Part shown: positions 47,500-59,300 of the stretch, piece after piece
Layout of the letters: each line of letters starts with the position of its first letter
How positions within the stretch are numbered: the first letter of the stretch is position 1
From: Taeniopygia guttata
Lineage: Eukaryota > Chordata > Aves > Passeriformes > Estrildidae
Direction: 5' to 3'
NCBI RefSeq assembly: GCF_048771995.1
Contig: NC_133028.1
Span: 2,934,501-2,998,500 of the forward strand
DNA length: 64,000 nucleotides
The notes under the pieces: generated by a model
Told to the model about the DNA's origin: nothing
The model's database searches: none
What the model saw: the letters and a program-made list of their open reading frames with translations, nothing else
Translations under genes and position numbers: made by a program

Positions 47500-48270
47500 G
47501 GTAACTGTGGGGCAGAAAGAGAGTGAGACCCTGTCCCCCATGGGAGCTGCTGAGGAGGGGGTGCCCCTGCCCCACAGCGGGGATGGAGGGGGAGCCCTGT
47601 CCCATGGGACAGAGCAGAGAGAGGATCCTGCCCCACAGAGGGCTGGAAAACAGCCCCACAGAACAAAACACAGGGAGAGGGGATGGGGCAGAGACATGTC
47701 CCTACAGAACACGGCACAGGGAGAGAGGGGATGGAGCAGAGACATGTCCCTACAGAACAAGGCACAGGGAAAGAGGGGATGGAGCAGGGACATGTCCCTA
47801 CAGAACAAGGCACAGGGAGAGGGAATGGAGCAGGGACATGTCCCCACAGAACAAGGCACAGGGAGAGAGGGGATGGAGCAGGGACATGTCCCCACAGAAC
47901 AAGGCACAGGGAAAGAGGGGATGGAGCAGGGACATGTCCCTACAGAACAAGGCACAGGGAGAGAGGGGATGGAGCAGGGACATGTCCCTACAGAACAAGG
48001 CACAGGGAAAGAGGGGATGGAGCAGGGACATGTCCCTACAGAACAAGGCACAGGGAGAGAGGGGATGGAGCAGGGACATGTCCCTACAGAACAAGGCACA
48101 GGGAGAGGCTGAAGGGCTGGAGCAGGATCCGTCCCTACAGAACAAGGCACACAAGGAGCAGCTGCAGGACCGACCCTGCCCCACAGACGGCTGCACAGGG
48201 AAGGCATCCCGGCACACAGCGGGGATGCAGAGGGGTCCCTTCCCCACAGAACAAGGCACAGGGAGGGGTC
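47500..48270. repeat. 48-bp minisatellite next to the RNF24 promoter
   Basis: The core (47655-48150) has ten or eleven units of 46-51 bp, mostly exactly 48. Each unit contains AGAACAAGGCACAGGGA, GAGGGGATGGAGCA and GGGACATGTCCC. Divergent units extend to about 47500 and 48270. Because 48 is divisible by three, several frames on both strands stay open for hundreds of codons; the products are 16-residue periodic and show no protein family, so I do not call a gene. Nine units carry the palindrome described in the findings. Confidence 0.95.
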
Positions 48271-48322
48271 GCACCCCACACGGGGGTCCCGGGGGGAGGG
48301 TCCGATCCCCGCCCTCACTCAC

Positions 48323-48460
48323 CCGCCGCCGCCGTCCCGCCGGGGCTCGCGCCGCCCGCACCGCCCGGCCCGGGCAGGACCCGGATGGAGCCGCCCCGCC
48401 CCGCAGCCGGGCACGGCTTCACTGCGGGCACCGCGCATGCGCGGGCGCCGACCGCCGGGA
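48323..48460 (-). promoter_or_regulatory. RNF24: Predicted RNF24 CpG-island promoter and noncoding exon 1
   Basis: A compact CpG island. On the minus strand a strong donor, GGCGGCGG followed by GTGAGT, sets an exon edge at 48323. Upstream of it lies the perfect NRF-1 palindrome GCGCATGCGC at 48433-48442 and GC boxes (CCCCGCCC at about 48467-48474). Exon 1 is probably about 48323-48425 and contains no ATG. Assignment to RNF24 rests on strand, position and lack of any other minus-strand gene between here and its coding exons. Confidence 0.6.
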
Positions 48461-48909
48461 CGGGGCGGGGCGAGAGGGACGTGAGGGGACAGGAGGGGAC
48501 AGGAGGGGACACCGCGGAGTGACAAGGAAAACAGAGGGCAAGGAGTGACCGAAACGGGATGGCACAGAGGAAGGTGACGGGGAGGGGTCTGACAAGAGGA
48601 GATGGGGCGTGACACCGGTGGCAGCGAAAGGAGGTGACGAGCGGTGACACGGGGATGGGATGGGACAGACAGAGGTGGCGGAGGGTCTGCAGTGGGAAGG
48701 GAGCATAAGGAGACATTTGGGACCGGTAGTGACACTGAGCAGAGGGTGGCACTGGAGATGGGGATGGTGCAGTGAGGACTTGAAGTGACAGGGTGGCAGG
48801 GGGTGATACTGGGGACAGGGTGGCACTGGGGAAAGGGGACGGTGTAGCGGGGGGCTGTGGAGACAGGAGATGACTTTGGGGACATGGAGTGGCAGTAGGG
48901 ACAGGACGA
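48461..48909. other. GACA-rich simple-like sequence upstream of the RNF24 promoter
   Basis: Loose repetition of GGGGACAGGA, GGTGACA and AGTGACA words, without a clean period. It lies between the CpG island and the first LTR copy. Confidence 0.6.
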
Positions 48910-49523
48910 TGTGGGAATCCAGGGCTTCCCTCTGGCTGCCCTGGCTGCCCTGGGACCCTGGCAGGGGGTCAGGAACCCCCATGGACAGAGCCCCCAGAGA
49001 CACTGTCTGTGATCTCTGGCCATGGAAAAGAGTTTTCAATCTTACAGGATGAATTACCAGCTCTGAGTGTTTGGTAAGAGTAATAATTAAGTGTGACACG
49101 GGTGCAAAAATAAAATTTTAGGTTTCTAGATTAGGGGTCCAAAGGGGACAAGATGGAGGAAATTGGGTGTGCCTTGTCCTTTTCCTCCTTCTTCATGCCC
49201 TCCATGTTTCACTGTGGTGTTGGCATTTTTCTGTTGGTTTAGGCTGGGGACACACTGTTCAACGTAGGTGACAGATATTGGCACGTTATTGTAAATCCAG
49301 CACAGGTAGTTTCTGGTATTTAATGTTTGTAACATCCCACTGAGGGCAGAGCCCCACACGCTGCCCTGCAGGACAGAGCTGCGACAGGGCAGCAGAACAT
49401 CTTAGAGATAAACAGAATAAACAACCTTGAAACCAGCACAGACCAATTATGGCTTCTGCTTTGGCAGCGGGGCAGAAAGACAGAGACTTTCTACAATCTC
49501 GGGATCATCAAACCACAGATTCT
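48910..49523 (+). mobile_element. Solo LTR fossil of an endogenous retrovirus (copy 1)
   Basis: About 610 bp that starts TGTGGGAATCC, has AATAAA-type signals inside, and shares about 435 bp with a second copy at 60150-60599. It resembles a passerine ERV LTR; I cannot name the exact family. A 9-base direct repeat, GACAGGACG, occurs at 48900-48908 and again at 49524-49532. It may be the target duplication, or chance in this GACAGG-rich stretch. No internal coding region is attached. The moderate similarity between copies suggests insertion within the songbird radiation rather than very recently. Confidence 0.65.
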
Positions 49524-49908
49524 GACAGGACGGGGTGGCAGCGAGTGCAGATGGGGACAGGGCCTGGCAGGAGGGACGAGATGAAGGCAGGTGACAGGGG
49601 TTGGTGGCAGTGGGGACGGGGTGGCAAGAGGGGTGACGCAGAGGGGACAGGAGGTGGCACCGGGGGTGGTGTGCGGGTGGGCACTGTCCCGCTCTGCTCA
49701 TGGCTGCCCGCACCCCTGCAGTTGTCCCCACCGCTGTCCCTTTGCCGGGGACACGACATCACTTGTGGGGGAAATGACATCACCCGGGAGCTGGGATGTC
49801 ACCCAGAGCCAGCGTCATGCGCTGGCCTGAGGATGTTCCAGACGTGCAAGGGAAGCTGATCCTCTTTTTCCCATCTTCCTTCCCTCTCCAGGCTGCGCGG
49901 AGGGACTT

Positions 49909-51360
49909 GCGACAGCAGGGACACCGGGATGAGCATCCCTGTGACAGCAGGGACACCGGGATGCATTTCCCTGTCACTGCAGGGACACCGGGATGCACAT
50001 CCCGGGTGCTGTGACAGCAGGGACACCGGGATGAGCATCCCTGTGATAGCAGAGACACTGGGATGAGCATCCCTGTGACTGCAGGGACACCGGGATGCAC
50101 ATCCCTGGTGCTGTGACAGGATGGACACTGGGATGAGCATCCCGGGGCTGTGACAGCAAGGACACCGGGATGCATTTCCCTGTCACTGCAGGGACACCGG
50201 AATGCATTTCCCTGTGACAGCAGGGACACCAGGATGCACATCCCGGGCGCTGTGACAGCAGGGACACTGGGATGAGCATTCCTGTGACAGAATGGACACT
50301 GGGATGCACATCCCGGGGCTGTGACAGCAGGGACACCGGGATGCATTTCCCTGTCACTGCAGGGACACTGGGATGCATTTCCCTGTGACAGCAGGGACAC
50401 CGGGATGCATTTCCCTGTGACAGCAGGGACACCGGGATGCACATCCCTGTGACTACAGGGACACCGGGATGCACATCCCGGGCACTGTGACAGGATGGAC
50501 ACCAGAATGCATTTTCCTGTGACTGCAGGGACACTGGGATGCACATCCCGGGGCTGTGACAGCAGGGACACTGGGATGCACATTCCTGTGACTACAGGGA
50601 CACCGGGATGCACATCCCGGGGCTGTGACAGCAGGGACACTGGGATGCACATCCCGGGGCTGTGACAGGATGGACACCGGGATGCACATTCCTGTGACTG
50701 CAGGGACACTGGGATGCACATCCCGGGTGCTGTGACAGCAGGGACACTGGGATGAGTATTCCTGTGACAACAGGGACACTGGGATGCACATCCCTGTGAC
50801 AGCAGGGACACTGGGATGCACATCCCGGGTGCTGTGACAGGATGGACACTGGGATGCATTTCCCTGTCACTGCAGGGACACCGGGATGCACATCCCGGGC
50901 GCTGTGACAGCAGGGACACCGGGATGCATTTCCCTGTCACTGCAGGGACACTGGGATGCATTTCCCTGTCACTGCAGGGACACTGGGATGCATTTCCCTG
51001 TCACTGCAGGGACACTGGGATGCACATCCCAGGGCTGTGACAGCAGGGACACTGGGATGATCATCCCTGTGACTGCAGGGACACTGGGATGCACGTCCCG
51101 GGCGCTGTGACAGCAGGGACACCGGGATGCACATCCCTGGCACTGTGACAGCAGGGACACTGGGATGCACGTCCCGGGCGCTGTGACAGCAGGGACACCA
51201 GGATGCATTTCCCTGTCACTGCAGGGACACTGGGATGCACATGCCGGGGCTGTGACAGCAGGGACACTGGGATGCACATCCCAGGGCTGTGACAGCAGGG
51301 ACACTGGGATGCACATCCCAGGGCTGTGACAGCAGGGACACCGGGATGCACATGCCGTGC
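49909..51360. repeat. GGGACAC-CGGGATGCACATCCC minisatellite, about 1.45 kb
   Basis: About forty units of roughly 30-40 bp, alternating GACAGCAGGGACAC, YGGGATGCACATCCC or YGGGATGCATTTCCC, and GGGCGCTGTGACAG or CTGTCACTGCAG. Each full unit carries the inverted repeat GGGATG-CA-CATCCC, so single strands could fold into serial hairpins. Long open frames on both strands (for instance 49780-50961 minus) are by-products of the periodicity. Confidence 0.95.
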
Positions 51361-51667
51361 TCCCGGCCCTGAGCTCGGGATTCCTGAGCGATGAGGCAGA
51401 GGCCGGACCCGCTGGATGCTTTCACTCGGGTGAAGCCGCATTCCCGCTGTGGGAATCCCCGCTCGGCATGGGAGGGATTGGCCTGGGCATGCTGGAGCTG
51501 GGAGTCCTGGTGTTGGGAAGAGACTGCGGAGCCCCGCGGGGATCTGGGGCGGATTTGGGAAGCAAATCCACTCGGAAATCGAGTTCTGCCCTTCCTCCCA
51601 GGCGGTTCGGCCCTGGGCACTGGGAGCTGCACTGGAGGGGAGTGCAGGAGCCTCGTCCTTGGCACAG

Positions 51668-52300
51668 AGTCCTGGAATTGTTTGGGTGGGAAGGGACCTT
51701 AGAGCTCATCTTGTTCCAACTCCCTTACCGTGGTCAGGGACAGCTTCCACTAGATCAAATTGTTCCTAACCTGGCCTTGGACACTCGCAGGGATCCAGGA
51801 GCAGCTGCAGCTTCTCTGGGCAGCCTATGCCAGGGCCTCAGCACCCTCACAGGGAAGAATTTCTTCCTAATATCGATCTAACCCTGCCCTCTGTCATTGT
51901 GAAACCATTCCCCTTCTTCCTGGTGAAAAAAGTGCTGGCTCTTGTCCCAAGTCCCTCTCCAGCTCTCCTGGAGCCCCATTAGGCCCTGCAAGGGGCTCTG
52001 AGCTCTCCCTGGAGCCTTCTCCTCTCCAGGTGAGCACCCCCAGCTCTCCCAGCCTGGCTCCAGAGCAGAGGGGCTCCAGCCTTTGGAGCAGCTCTGGACT
52101 GGCTCCAGCAGCTCCAAATCCTTCTAAAGTTGGGAATCCCAAGGCTGGAGGCAGCTCTGCAGGTGGGGTCTCACCTGAGCAGGGCATAGGAGCAAAATTT
52201 CACCCCCTTCCCCTGCTGCCCACGCTGGGGGATGAGCCCAGAGCTTCCTGAGCTGCCAGCACACACAGCTGGGGCATGTCCATCCTCTTTCCCTGGATGA
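51668..52300 (-). mobile_element. CR1 LINE 3' region (antisense, about 630 bp)
   Basis: Starts GTCCTGGAATTGTTTGGGTG, passes through TTTCTTCCTAATATCGATC, the CCCAGCTCTCCCAGCCTGGC block and GGCAGCTCTGCAGGTGGGGT, and ends near GCTGCCCACGCTGGGGG. No reverse transcriptase motif is readable. Confidence 0.9.
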
Positions 52301-53029
52301 GAGAAAATAAAAATCACCCAAAAATGGCCCCACAGCCCTCTGGACATGGGCAAGGCAGGGTGTCTGTTGTGCCTGTGCTGGCACAGGGCTCCTGGACATT
52401 GCCTCATGCCCAGCACCTACTGCCAGTTACAGAGAGCAGCTCCTGTGGTGCACCACCCTCCCTGCCTCAGTTTCCCTTTGGGAAGCACTGCTGCCTGCAT
52501 GGGGACATGGCTAAAGAAGTCCCCTCAGTGGAAGGGGAAGGCTGGATGGGCAGAGTCCTTCCTGCCTGCGTGCTGGCAGAGGGAGGATGCGGATGAGGAC
52601 ACCCAAATTCAGCTAACTGGGGGCGTGGGGATGCACCTGATTCCCTCCCTGGCTGCAGAGGGAACCACACTGCTCGCTTTCTCCCTGCTCCTCATGTTCC
52701 TGCTACCAACACCTGGCTGTATGTATGAGAAAATCCTGTTTTTCCTACTCGATGAGTGAAGGAGCTCGGGATCCAGCCTGGCTGCATGCCTGGACCTTAT
52801 GGAGATGGGGTGATAAGGGAGGGTGGGTCTGTCCCATGGGAAGGTGCAAGATGTCTCCTTTCTCCTCTCATTCCTCCTTGGCAGTGCTGGGCTATGATCT
52901 GTTGTCATCCTAATTCAAATAGGGTGACAAATGTAGGGATGGGACTGAAGTGTCCCTGGAAAGTAGGTGGAGGCTGGAGTGGTGGCAGCATCCCTGTCAC
53001 TGCCTCCCACAGCCTGTCAGGATCTCCTG

Positions 53030-53222
53030 CTCCTCTGAAAATTTCTTCTCTGAAAGGATGGTCAAGCCCTGAGAGGTCCCCAGGGCAGTTTGGAGTCCCC
53101 ATCCCTGGAGGGATTTAAAAGCTGTGTGGATGTGGCACCTGGGGACGTGGGTCAGTGGTGGGATTGGCAGTGATGATCTTAGAGGGCTTTTCTGGCCTTA
53201 ATGATTCCATGATTCTCTGATC
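53030..53222 (+). mobile_element. CR1 LINE 3' end with tail
   Basis: Sense copy: CAGTTTGGAGTCCCCATCCC, GTGGATGTGGCACCTGGGGA and a terminal ATGATTCCATGATTCTCTGA. Confidence 0.9.
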
Positions 53223-53559
53223 TACCCCCACATCTTTTCTTTTGTGGTCAAGGGGACCTTTGGCATCACCAGCCTGGCCAAGCCCATCATGGAGGTGCAG
53301 AGGAAGGGTTGGGTTCCTGCATCATCCCCTTCCTTGGTCCCATGGCATAACACTGCAAGGTCCTGGACAGTCCCTCACTGGAAAAATACCCACTTCACCC
53401 TTCTGTTTTCTCACTCTTCTGTTTTTTTCCCTTCTTCATCCATCCTGACTGCTCTCCTCACTCCTTTCCTCCCTTTCTCCCCTCCTTTCCCTTGAGATCT
53501 CTGAGATGGCCGTGCCAGCTGATTCGAGAGGGACCTGTCCCCTCTCAGCCAAGGTCACT

Positions 53560-53632
53560 TGTTGGTTAATGGTTGGGCTGGATGACCTTAGGGCACTTTC
53601 CCCACACCAAGGATTTTATGATTCTATAAATA
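53560..53632 (+). mobile_element. CR1 LINE terminal fragment
   Basis: GGTTAATGGTTGGGCTGGAT and GATTTTATGATTCTATAAA mark a sense CR1 terminus with its octamer tail. Confidence 0.8.
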
Positions 53633-56335
53633 TCAGCGTGTGCCCATCCCATCTGTGCCCCTGCCTGGGATGTGGGGAGCCTCCCTCACTCCCTCCCACT
53701 GCAGTGGAGTTGCTCAGGGTGCAGCCCTGCTTTCTCACACCTCTTCTCCACCCCTTCCAGGCTGCTTCTAGCCCTGCCAGCCCAATGCAGAGCAGGGTGG
53801 AGCGGCACAGACTCTTCCTCTTCCTCATAACAGCAATTACCCGGGAGCTTTGATTCATTAATGACTTTGTGAGTCATTAATGCTTTGGCAGGGCTTGCCC
53901 ACCCACCTCCCACCTCTCTCCTTGGCCTTTGCATCCACGCAGGGCGATCCTGCCCCGCTGAGCAAGTGGAGCAGGTGTTGCTCCTGGGTGGCAACCAAAA
54001 CCCTGCAGCTCTTCCTCTTCCTCTTCATCACTCTCTGAGGGGCTTGGCTGCAGCACAGGATCCTGCCAGCCCCAATGGGAAAGGGGAAGTCGGGTAGTCA
54101 CCGACTGCATCCAAGCTGGGAAGTAAATTGGGGTGGAGCCTGCTTGCAGGTGCTTGGAGATGAAATAGCACAACCTGTGTCCATGTGGCTCCATCCTCTT
54201 CCTCCTGCTCCTGCCCTAAAAATGGGCCAGGGGAAAACAACCAACCCTGAACATCACCAGGCAATGCTGAAAGCTTCATTTAGGGGACTCAGAGCCACAG
54301 GCTGGGACTGATCCTGCTGGGAATGCCCCTGGCAGTTTGGGGTGTTTGGCACAGCCTGGAGCTGGGCTCAGCACTGTCAGGATGGAGATGAGGATTTTCC
54401 TACCACTGAGGTCAGGAAAATTTTTCAATTGCCTTATTCTGGAGCTGGGAGCATTTGCTGGAGGATGCAGGTGGTTCCTGAGAGGCGAGGAAGCAGTCAG
54501 AAATTCCCATCAGGCAGCCAGACTTTTCCTCCCCCCTTTAACACCACTGGGCTCTGCCTGCAGCCTCCTGCTCTGGGAAAAAGACCCTCACTGAGGCTGA
54601 ATGCCCTCGTCCTGGCAGGAGCCAGCACTGGCACAAGGATGGGCTTGCAGGGAAGAGCAGAGGATGGGTGGGTGGCAGATGGAAAAGTGGGCTCAGGTGG
54701 GAGCAGCCCCAGCGATGGGAAGATTGCAGAGAGTAGAGGGCAGAACTGCTCTCACCCTCAGTGATGTGTGGAGTGTGGAGGAATGATAAAGGAGGAGTGT
54801 CTTAGAATATCTATTAGTAGTAGATGAGGAAGTTTCCTAATGGGAAGTCAAACCAGTTTGTTGGAGACACCGTGTCCATCAGCTGTGTGCACGGGAATGG
54901 GATGTCCCACTGCATCCATGCTGCCAAATCCATGTCCCTGGTGGGGCTGGTGCGTTAGAATGTCACTTAGAATGTCATTAGAATGTCACTTCAGGGACTA
55001 AACTAGAGCCAAGACTGAGGGAGGGTAACCAGATTCCCCCTTATCCCTTAGGGGTGCACCAACACCTCAGCGACACGGGCGGGGAGTGAAACCAGCTGGG
55101 TCCTTGGGGTCAAAAAAATCCACCAGAAATGGACAACATGGACAAGGACCATGCGTGCTCCATGCATGGGAGCTCCTCCTGGCCCAGCTCTGCTGGTATC
55201 CATCCCCTGGCTGGGACTGGGGGGAGCTGCTCCTCAGGAATGCGAGGCCAGGGCCAAGCCAGGGGAATGCTTTCCACATTATATTCTCTCAGTTTCCGGC
55301 AATTTGCTGCTTCGGGACTTCCTAAGCCAGAGGTTGTATCCGTGTCTTTCTGCTTTGCAGCACTTGATGGGCTTGTGGAGAGGGGGTGATCGCATGTGTG
55401 GGGTTTCCTTGGGAAAAAAGAGTTCAAAAGGATGAGCAGGCATGGGAATAGGCACTTTTAGGGCAGCTGTGGTGCACCCCAGGGTTGATTCATGCTTTAA
55501 ATATAATAAATCATGTGGATAGAGCGATGTAAAACCCCCCTCTTCCTCCTCTCTGCCGGGTGTAGTGTGGAGGGCTGAGCAGGATTCAGCCCTGGGGCCA
55601 GAGGGTTTCCACATGAGGCTGCAATACAAAACATCTGGAGAACATCAGCCATAAAGAGACAGGAATGCTCCAAACTGGGAAGGGTTCCAAGCTGTCCCTT
55701 GCAGGCTCAGACAGTCACACACACACACACTCACTCACTGTCTCGTCCCAGAGCTCTGCCAGCCCTTGGGTTGGGTTTTTGTTAGGAAAGTGCTGTCCAG
55801 GAGCACTTGGAGTTTGCAGGTGGGATCCATCCCAGGCACATTTACTGTGCAGGAGCTGGAGCTGACAGCTCCAGTGATCTGCCACTGGCAACCTCCCAAG
55901 ACTCAGCACTTTCAGGGATTTTACTCCCCTCTGGGCAGCTGTGTTGGGGATACAAGGCAATTCCCACCTCACCAGGAGCAGCCACTTCCCTCTAACTCAT
56001 GGATTTAGTTGTAGGGTGCAGTGATGGACAAAAAAAGTTGGGTTTGAGGGTAATTTTTGTTTTGGATTTTTTTTTTTTTCCTTTCAGAAATAAGGTCTAG
56101 GAAACAAAGCAGGAGGAGGGGAGCAAGAGAGTCCAGACCAACTTTCTTGAACAGTGTCCCTTCCTCAGACTTCTTCCACAAATTGCTTTTGTTTGGCACC
56201 ACACTTGATAAACCAGGATTGATTTAAGATTAAGCTGGGAAAAGGCTTGCAGGAGCATCCACAGGGCTCCTGGATAAGGCCAGGGACAGCACTTAAATGG
56301 GGAAAATTTCCTAGGAAGTGAAATTTGGAGGAAAT

Positions 56336-56390
56336 AGATGGTCTTAAACGTCCCTTCCATCCCAAACCATTCCATGATTCCCTGAATCTG
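56336..56390 (+). mobile_element. CR1 LINE terminal fragment
   Basis: GATGGTCTTAAACGTCCCTT, CCATCCCAAACCATTCC and ATGATTCCCTGA are the sense 3' terminus. Confidence 0.85.
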
Positions 56391-59300
56391 TAATTTGGGA
56401 GGATTGAGAGGGGAGCTCATGGGATGGACAACATCTGAGTATAAAGAGCCACCATGCAGCAAATGAGATGACCTGAGATCTGATGGCTGAATGCTTTTGG
56501 AGCTGAGGACATTGAATCTGGGGCCCACCACCCCCTCCTGCCTCATGGGAAGAGTGAATCCTGCATGATGGCAAATGCTTGTGAATAAATTAGATAGAAT
56601 AACTTCTATCTAAGATAAAGAGATAATACCACAAAAAAAACCTAAAGAAAAATAAATCCTCTGGAGCTTCTGGCAGAAATCTCATCTCCAGCTCCATTCT
56701 CTTGGCTACCACTTGGCACAAGCCAGAGGGGCTGATTAACCTCTCTCTTGCACATCTGAAATGATGTGCACTGAGGAGAGCAGACACTGAGGCAACTCTT
56801 CTGAAGTTGTCTTTAACTTGAGAGAGAGGAAAGTCCCCACCCTTTGCACTGAGTGTGGATTTACCTCCTGCAAGCACAGGCAGAGCCTTGACTCCTGATA
56901 GCATCTCACAGGGATGTAAACACAGGGAGCTGGCCAAGCCTTCCTGTGGAGCCGGCCCAACCTGGTTGGGAGAGCGAGGACAAGGAAATGCTGAGTGCAT
57001 CAGCAGTCACCCGAAAGGTGGGTGGCTTCTCTAAGCCTTCCTCCAAAGCTTTGTTGTTTTTTTTGGCCAAGCTCTTGGTCTTTCTTGGAGCTCTTATGCC
57101 TCGTGGTTTCACAAGCTCACTGAGTCAGCGGATCCTGCCCATGGGTCACTTCTCAGAGTTTATTTCTTTTTCCTCTGTGTCCACATTGAGCCACCAAACA
57201 CCTGGAAAACGCGGTGCTGTGCTGGCAGCAGGATGATGAGATGCTCACCCCGACCACCTGGGTCTGTCTTTATCCCCCACATGAGGGTTTGCAGCTCCCC
57301 ACATCACCACCACCCTCTGGCACCCAAGTGAGGTGAGAAGGCACTTCCCATGTGCAGACAACAGCTATGGTGCTCCTGCAGAGCTGCCCTGGGAGCCACG
57401 GAGAGGAGCAGGTGGTTTTTTGGGAAGTTGGCATCAGTGGCACTCAGATATTTTTGAGGCTGAGCAGGTGGGAAGCGGCGCTGGATTTGCAATGTGAGCC
57501 TGGGCAGAGTAACCCAGATGTCATCCCTGTGACATCCCATCGCTGTGGGAAGCGATCCCAAGCCTGTAATGGAAGGAGGTTGGTTCCTTATTGGACTTAA
57601 AACAGGCAGAGGAGGCAGTGGGTGAGGAGGGAAGGGTGGGATCCTCTGCTGGAGGTGTAGCTGTACAAGGAGAGTGTGGATGGGGAAATTGGTGTCTGAG
57701 ATGAGCTGGGCAATAAAGTGAGGGAAGATGCAAGATCCCACCTGCACCCCAAAATCCTCCATGCTTGCAGAGGAACAATGGCTGGGAGCCCTCTGGCCCA
57801 GCTGTGTCCCTGTGCCTCAGTTTCCCCACTTGTAACATATAATTAAAACCCTTGAGGGGGGTTTCCTTGCTCTTGAGTGGGCTTGGGGCTCCATAAACAG
57901 GATGATACTTACAGTGTTTTCTCCATTTTGCTATGAAATCCTCCTCAAACATCTCTCCATCAGGAGAAATCCCAGCCCAGAAGCACCTTCCCGAAATGAA
58001 AGCTGTGCTAGGAAAAGGCTTCACCTCTTCTCCCACCCTGGCAGGAGAGCAGCATGTGGCAGATCTCACAGGGCAGGTGTGGCATCAGCTCTCTCCCCAT
58101 AAATCCTCTCTGTGTTTACTCTCTGGATAAACAGGGAACAACCAGGGCTCAGCAATTGGAGCCCTTCCTTGGCACAGGGAAAGCCAGCTCCTCACGTGTG
58201 CACACCCGTGGTGTCCCTGCCTGTCACAGGCTCACTGGGAGGTGATGCTCCACCACATCTCCTCTTCCTGGGCAGTGCTTGGAGCAGTGCAGATAAGCTG
58301 CTGCCTTTGTGAGGCTTGATCCTGCCCCAGGAGTGTTTGTTCCTGGGCCTCATGACATCCTGGAAGTGAACTAATCCTCTTTTGATAGCTGGGGAAACTG
58401 AGGCACAGCCCACTGGGGTGACCTGTTCTCCCTGGGGCTATCTGCCTTTGCCATGTTGTCCTTCTGAGGGCACTGAGTGATGCTTTTTCACATTGCCCTT
58501 GGGAACAGAGGGGGAGACATCAGCAGTTCCCATGGGAAATGTGTGGGACACCATCACATGGAGGGGAGAGAGCAGGAAGCTCTGGAAAACATTGCAGCTC
58601 CCCAAAAATCTGGATAACTCAAGGGCAGAGCCTTGGCTTGAGCTGAAGAGGATTACTGCCTCTGCAGAGCAGACCTGCACTCAACTCAAGGTTGTCCTAA
58701 GGCCTTGGGAGTGGCCTTGACCCAGAAAACTTGGGATGTGTCCCTAAAATTTTGAGGCTGGTGTTGGTCAGTGGCGCTGGGTGACCTCGCTCAGTTGTTG
58801 GCCAAAGCCCACCCTGAACCTGGCTGCAGAAGATGCTCTTTGCCATCTGTCCCAGGCAGAGCCAGGAGAGCTCATAATGCCCCAAAGCCAGCAGCTTTTC
58901 CATGTGGCAGCAGGAATTCTCGAGCTGAGCATCCCTGGGGTTATTTACGATCTACAGAGAAGGCTGGTCCAGGCAGGAGGCTCCTGACTCCATTCATGTG
59001 TCCCATGCCTTGTTTTGTGCACGGGTGAGGAGCACTCGACCTGGGCTGTGCTTCATCTTCCTCTGGCTGGATGCCTTTCCCATAAAACAGGGGCACACTG
59101 CATCCAGCTGGCAAGTGCTAGGGACCTTTGACTCAGCTGGACTTGGCTCCAGCTCTGAGGCTTCAGCCCAGCCCTCCTGAAAACTGACCCTTGGCGCTGG
59201 AGGAATTTGCTGGATGGACCTCAGGCCTTGCAGTGCCTTTTTAGAACTCTCTTTGGGAGGGGAAAGCTGAGCTTTCCACGTGGAAATTCCCGCTGGAGAG

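Larger units (their letters stand above)
40045..48322 (-). other. RNF24: RNF24 first intron (predicted)
   Basis: About 8.3 kb between the CpG-island exon and the predicted exon at 39962-40044. It contains the longest LINE remnant in the window (42571-43120), a (GAG)n run near 46611, a possible conserved element at 45780-45960, and the 48-bp minisatellite next to the promoter. A GC-rich patch at 46500-46900 could be a further first exon; I see no strong donor for it. Confidence 0.6.

Noticed and set aside
47140-48548. Open frames of 280-392 codons on both strands over the 48-bp repeat
   Set aside because: The unit length is divisible by three, so any stop-free frame stays open. The products are 16-residue repeats with no family resemblance, and frames are open on both strands at once.
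49780-50961. A 393-codon minus-strand open frame rich in VPAVTG..SLLSQ repeats
   Set aside because: It is a translation of the minisatellite; unit lengths vary and the frame has no start context, splice support or known domain.
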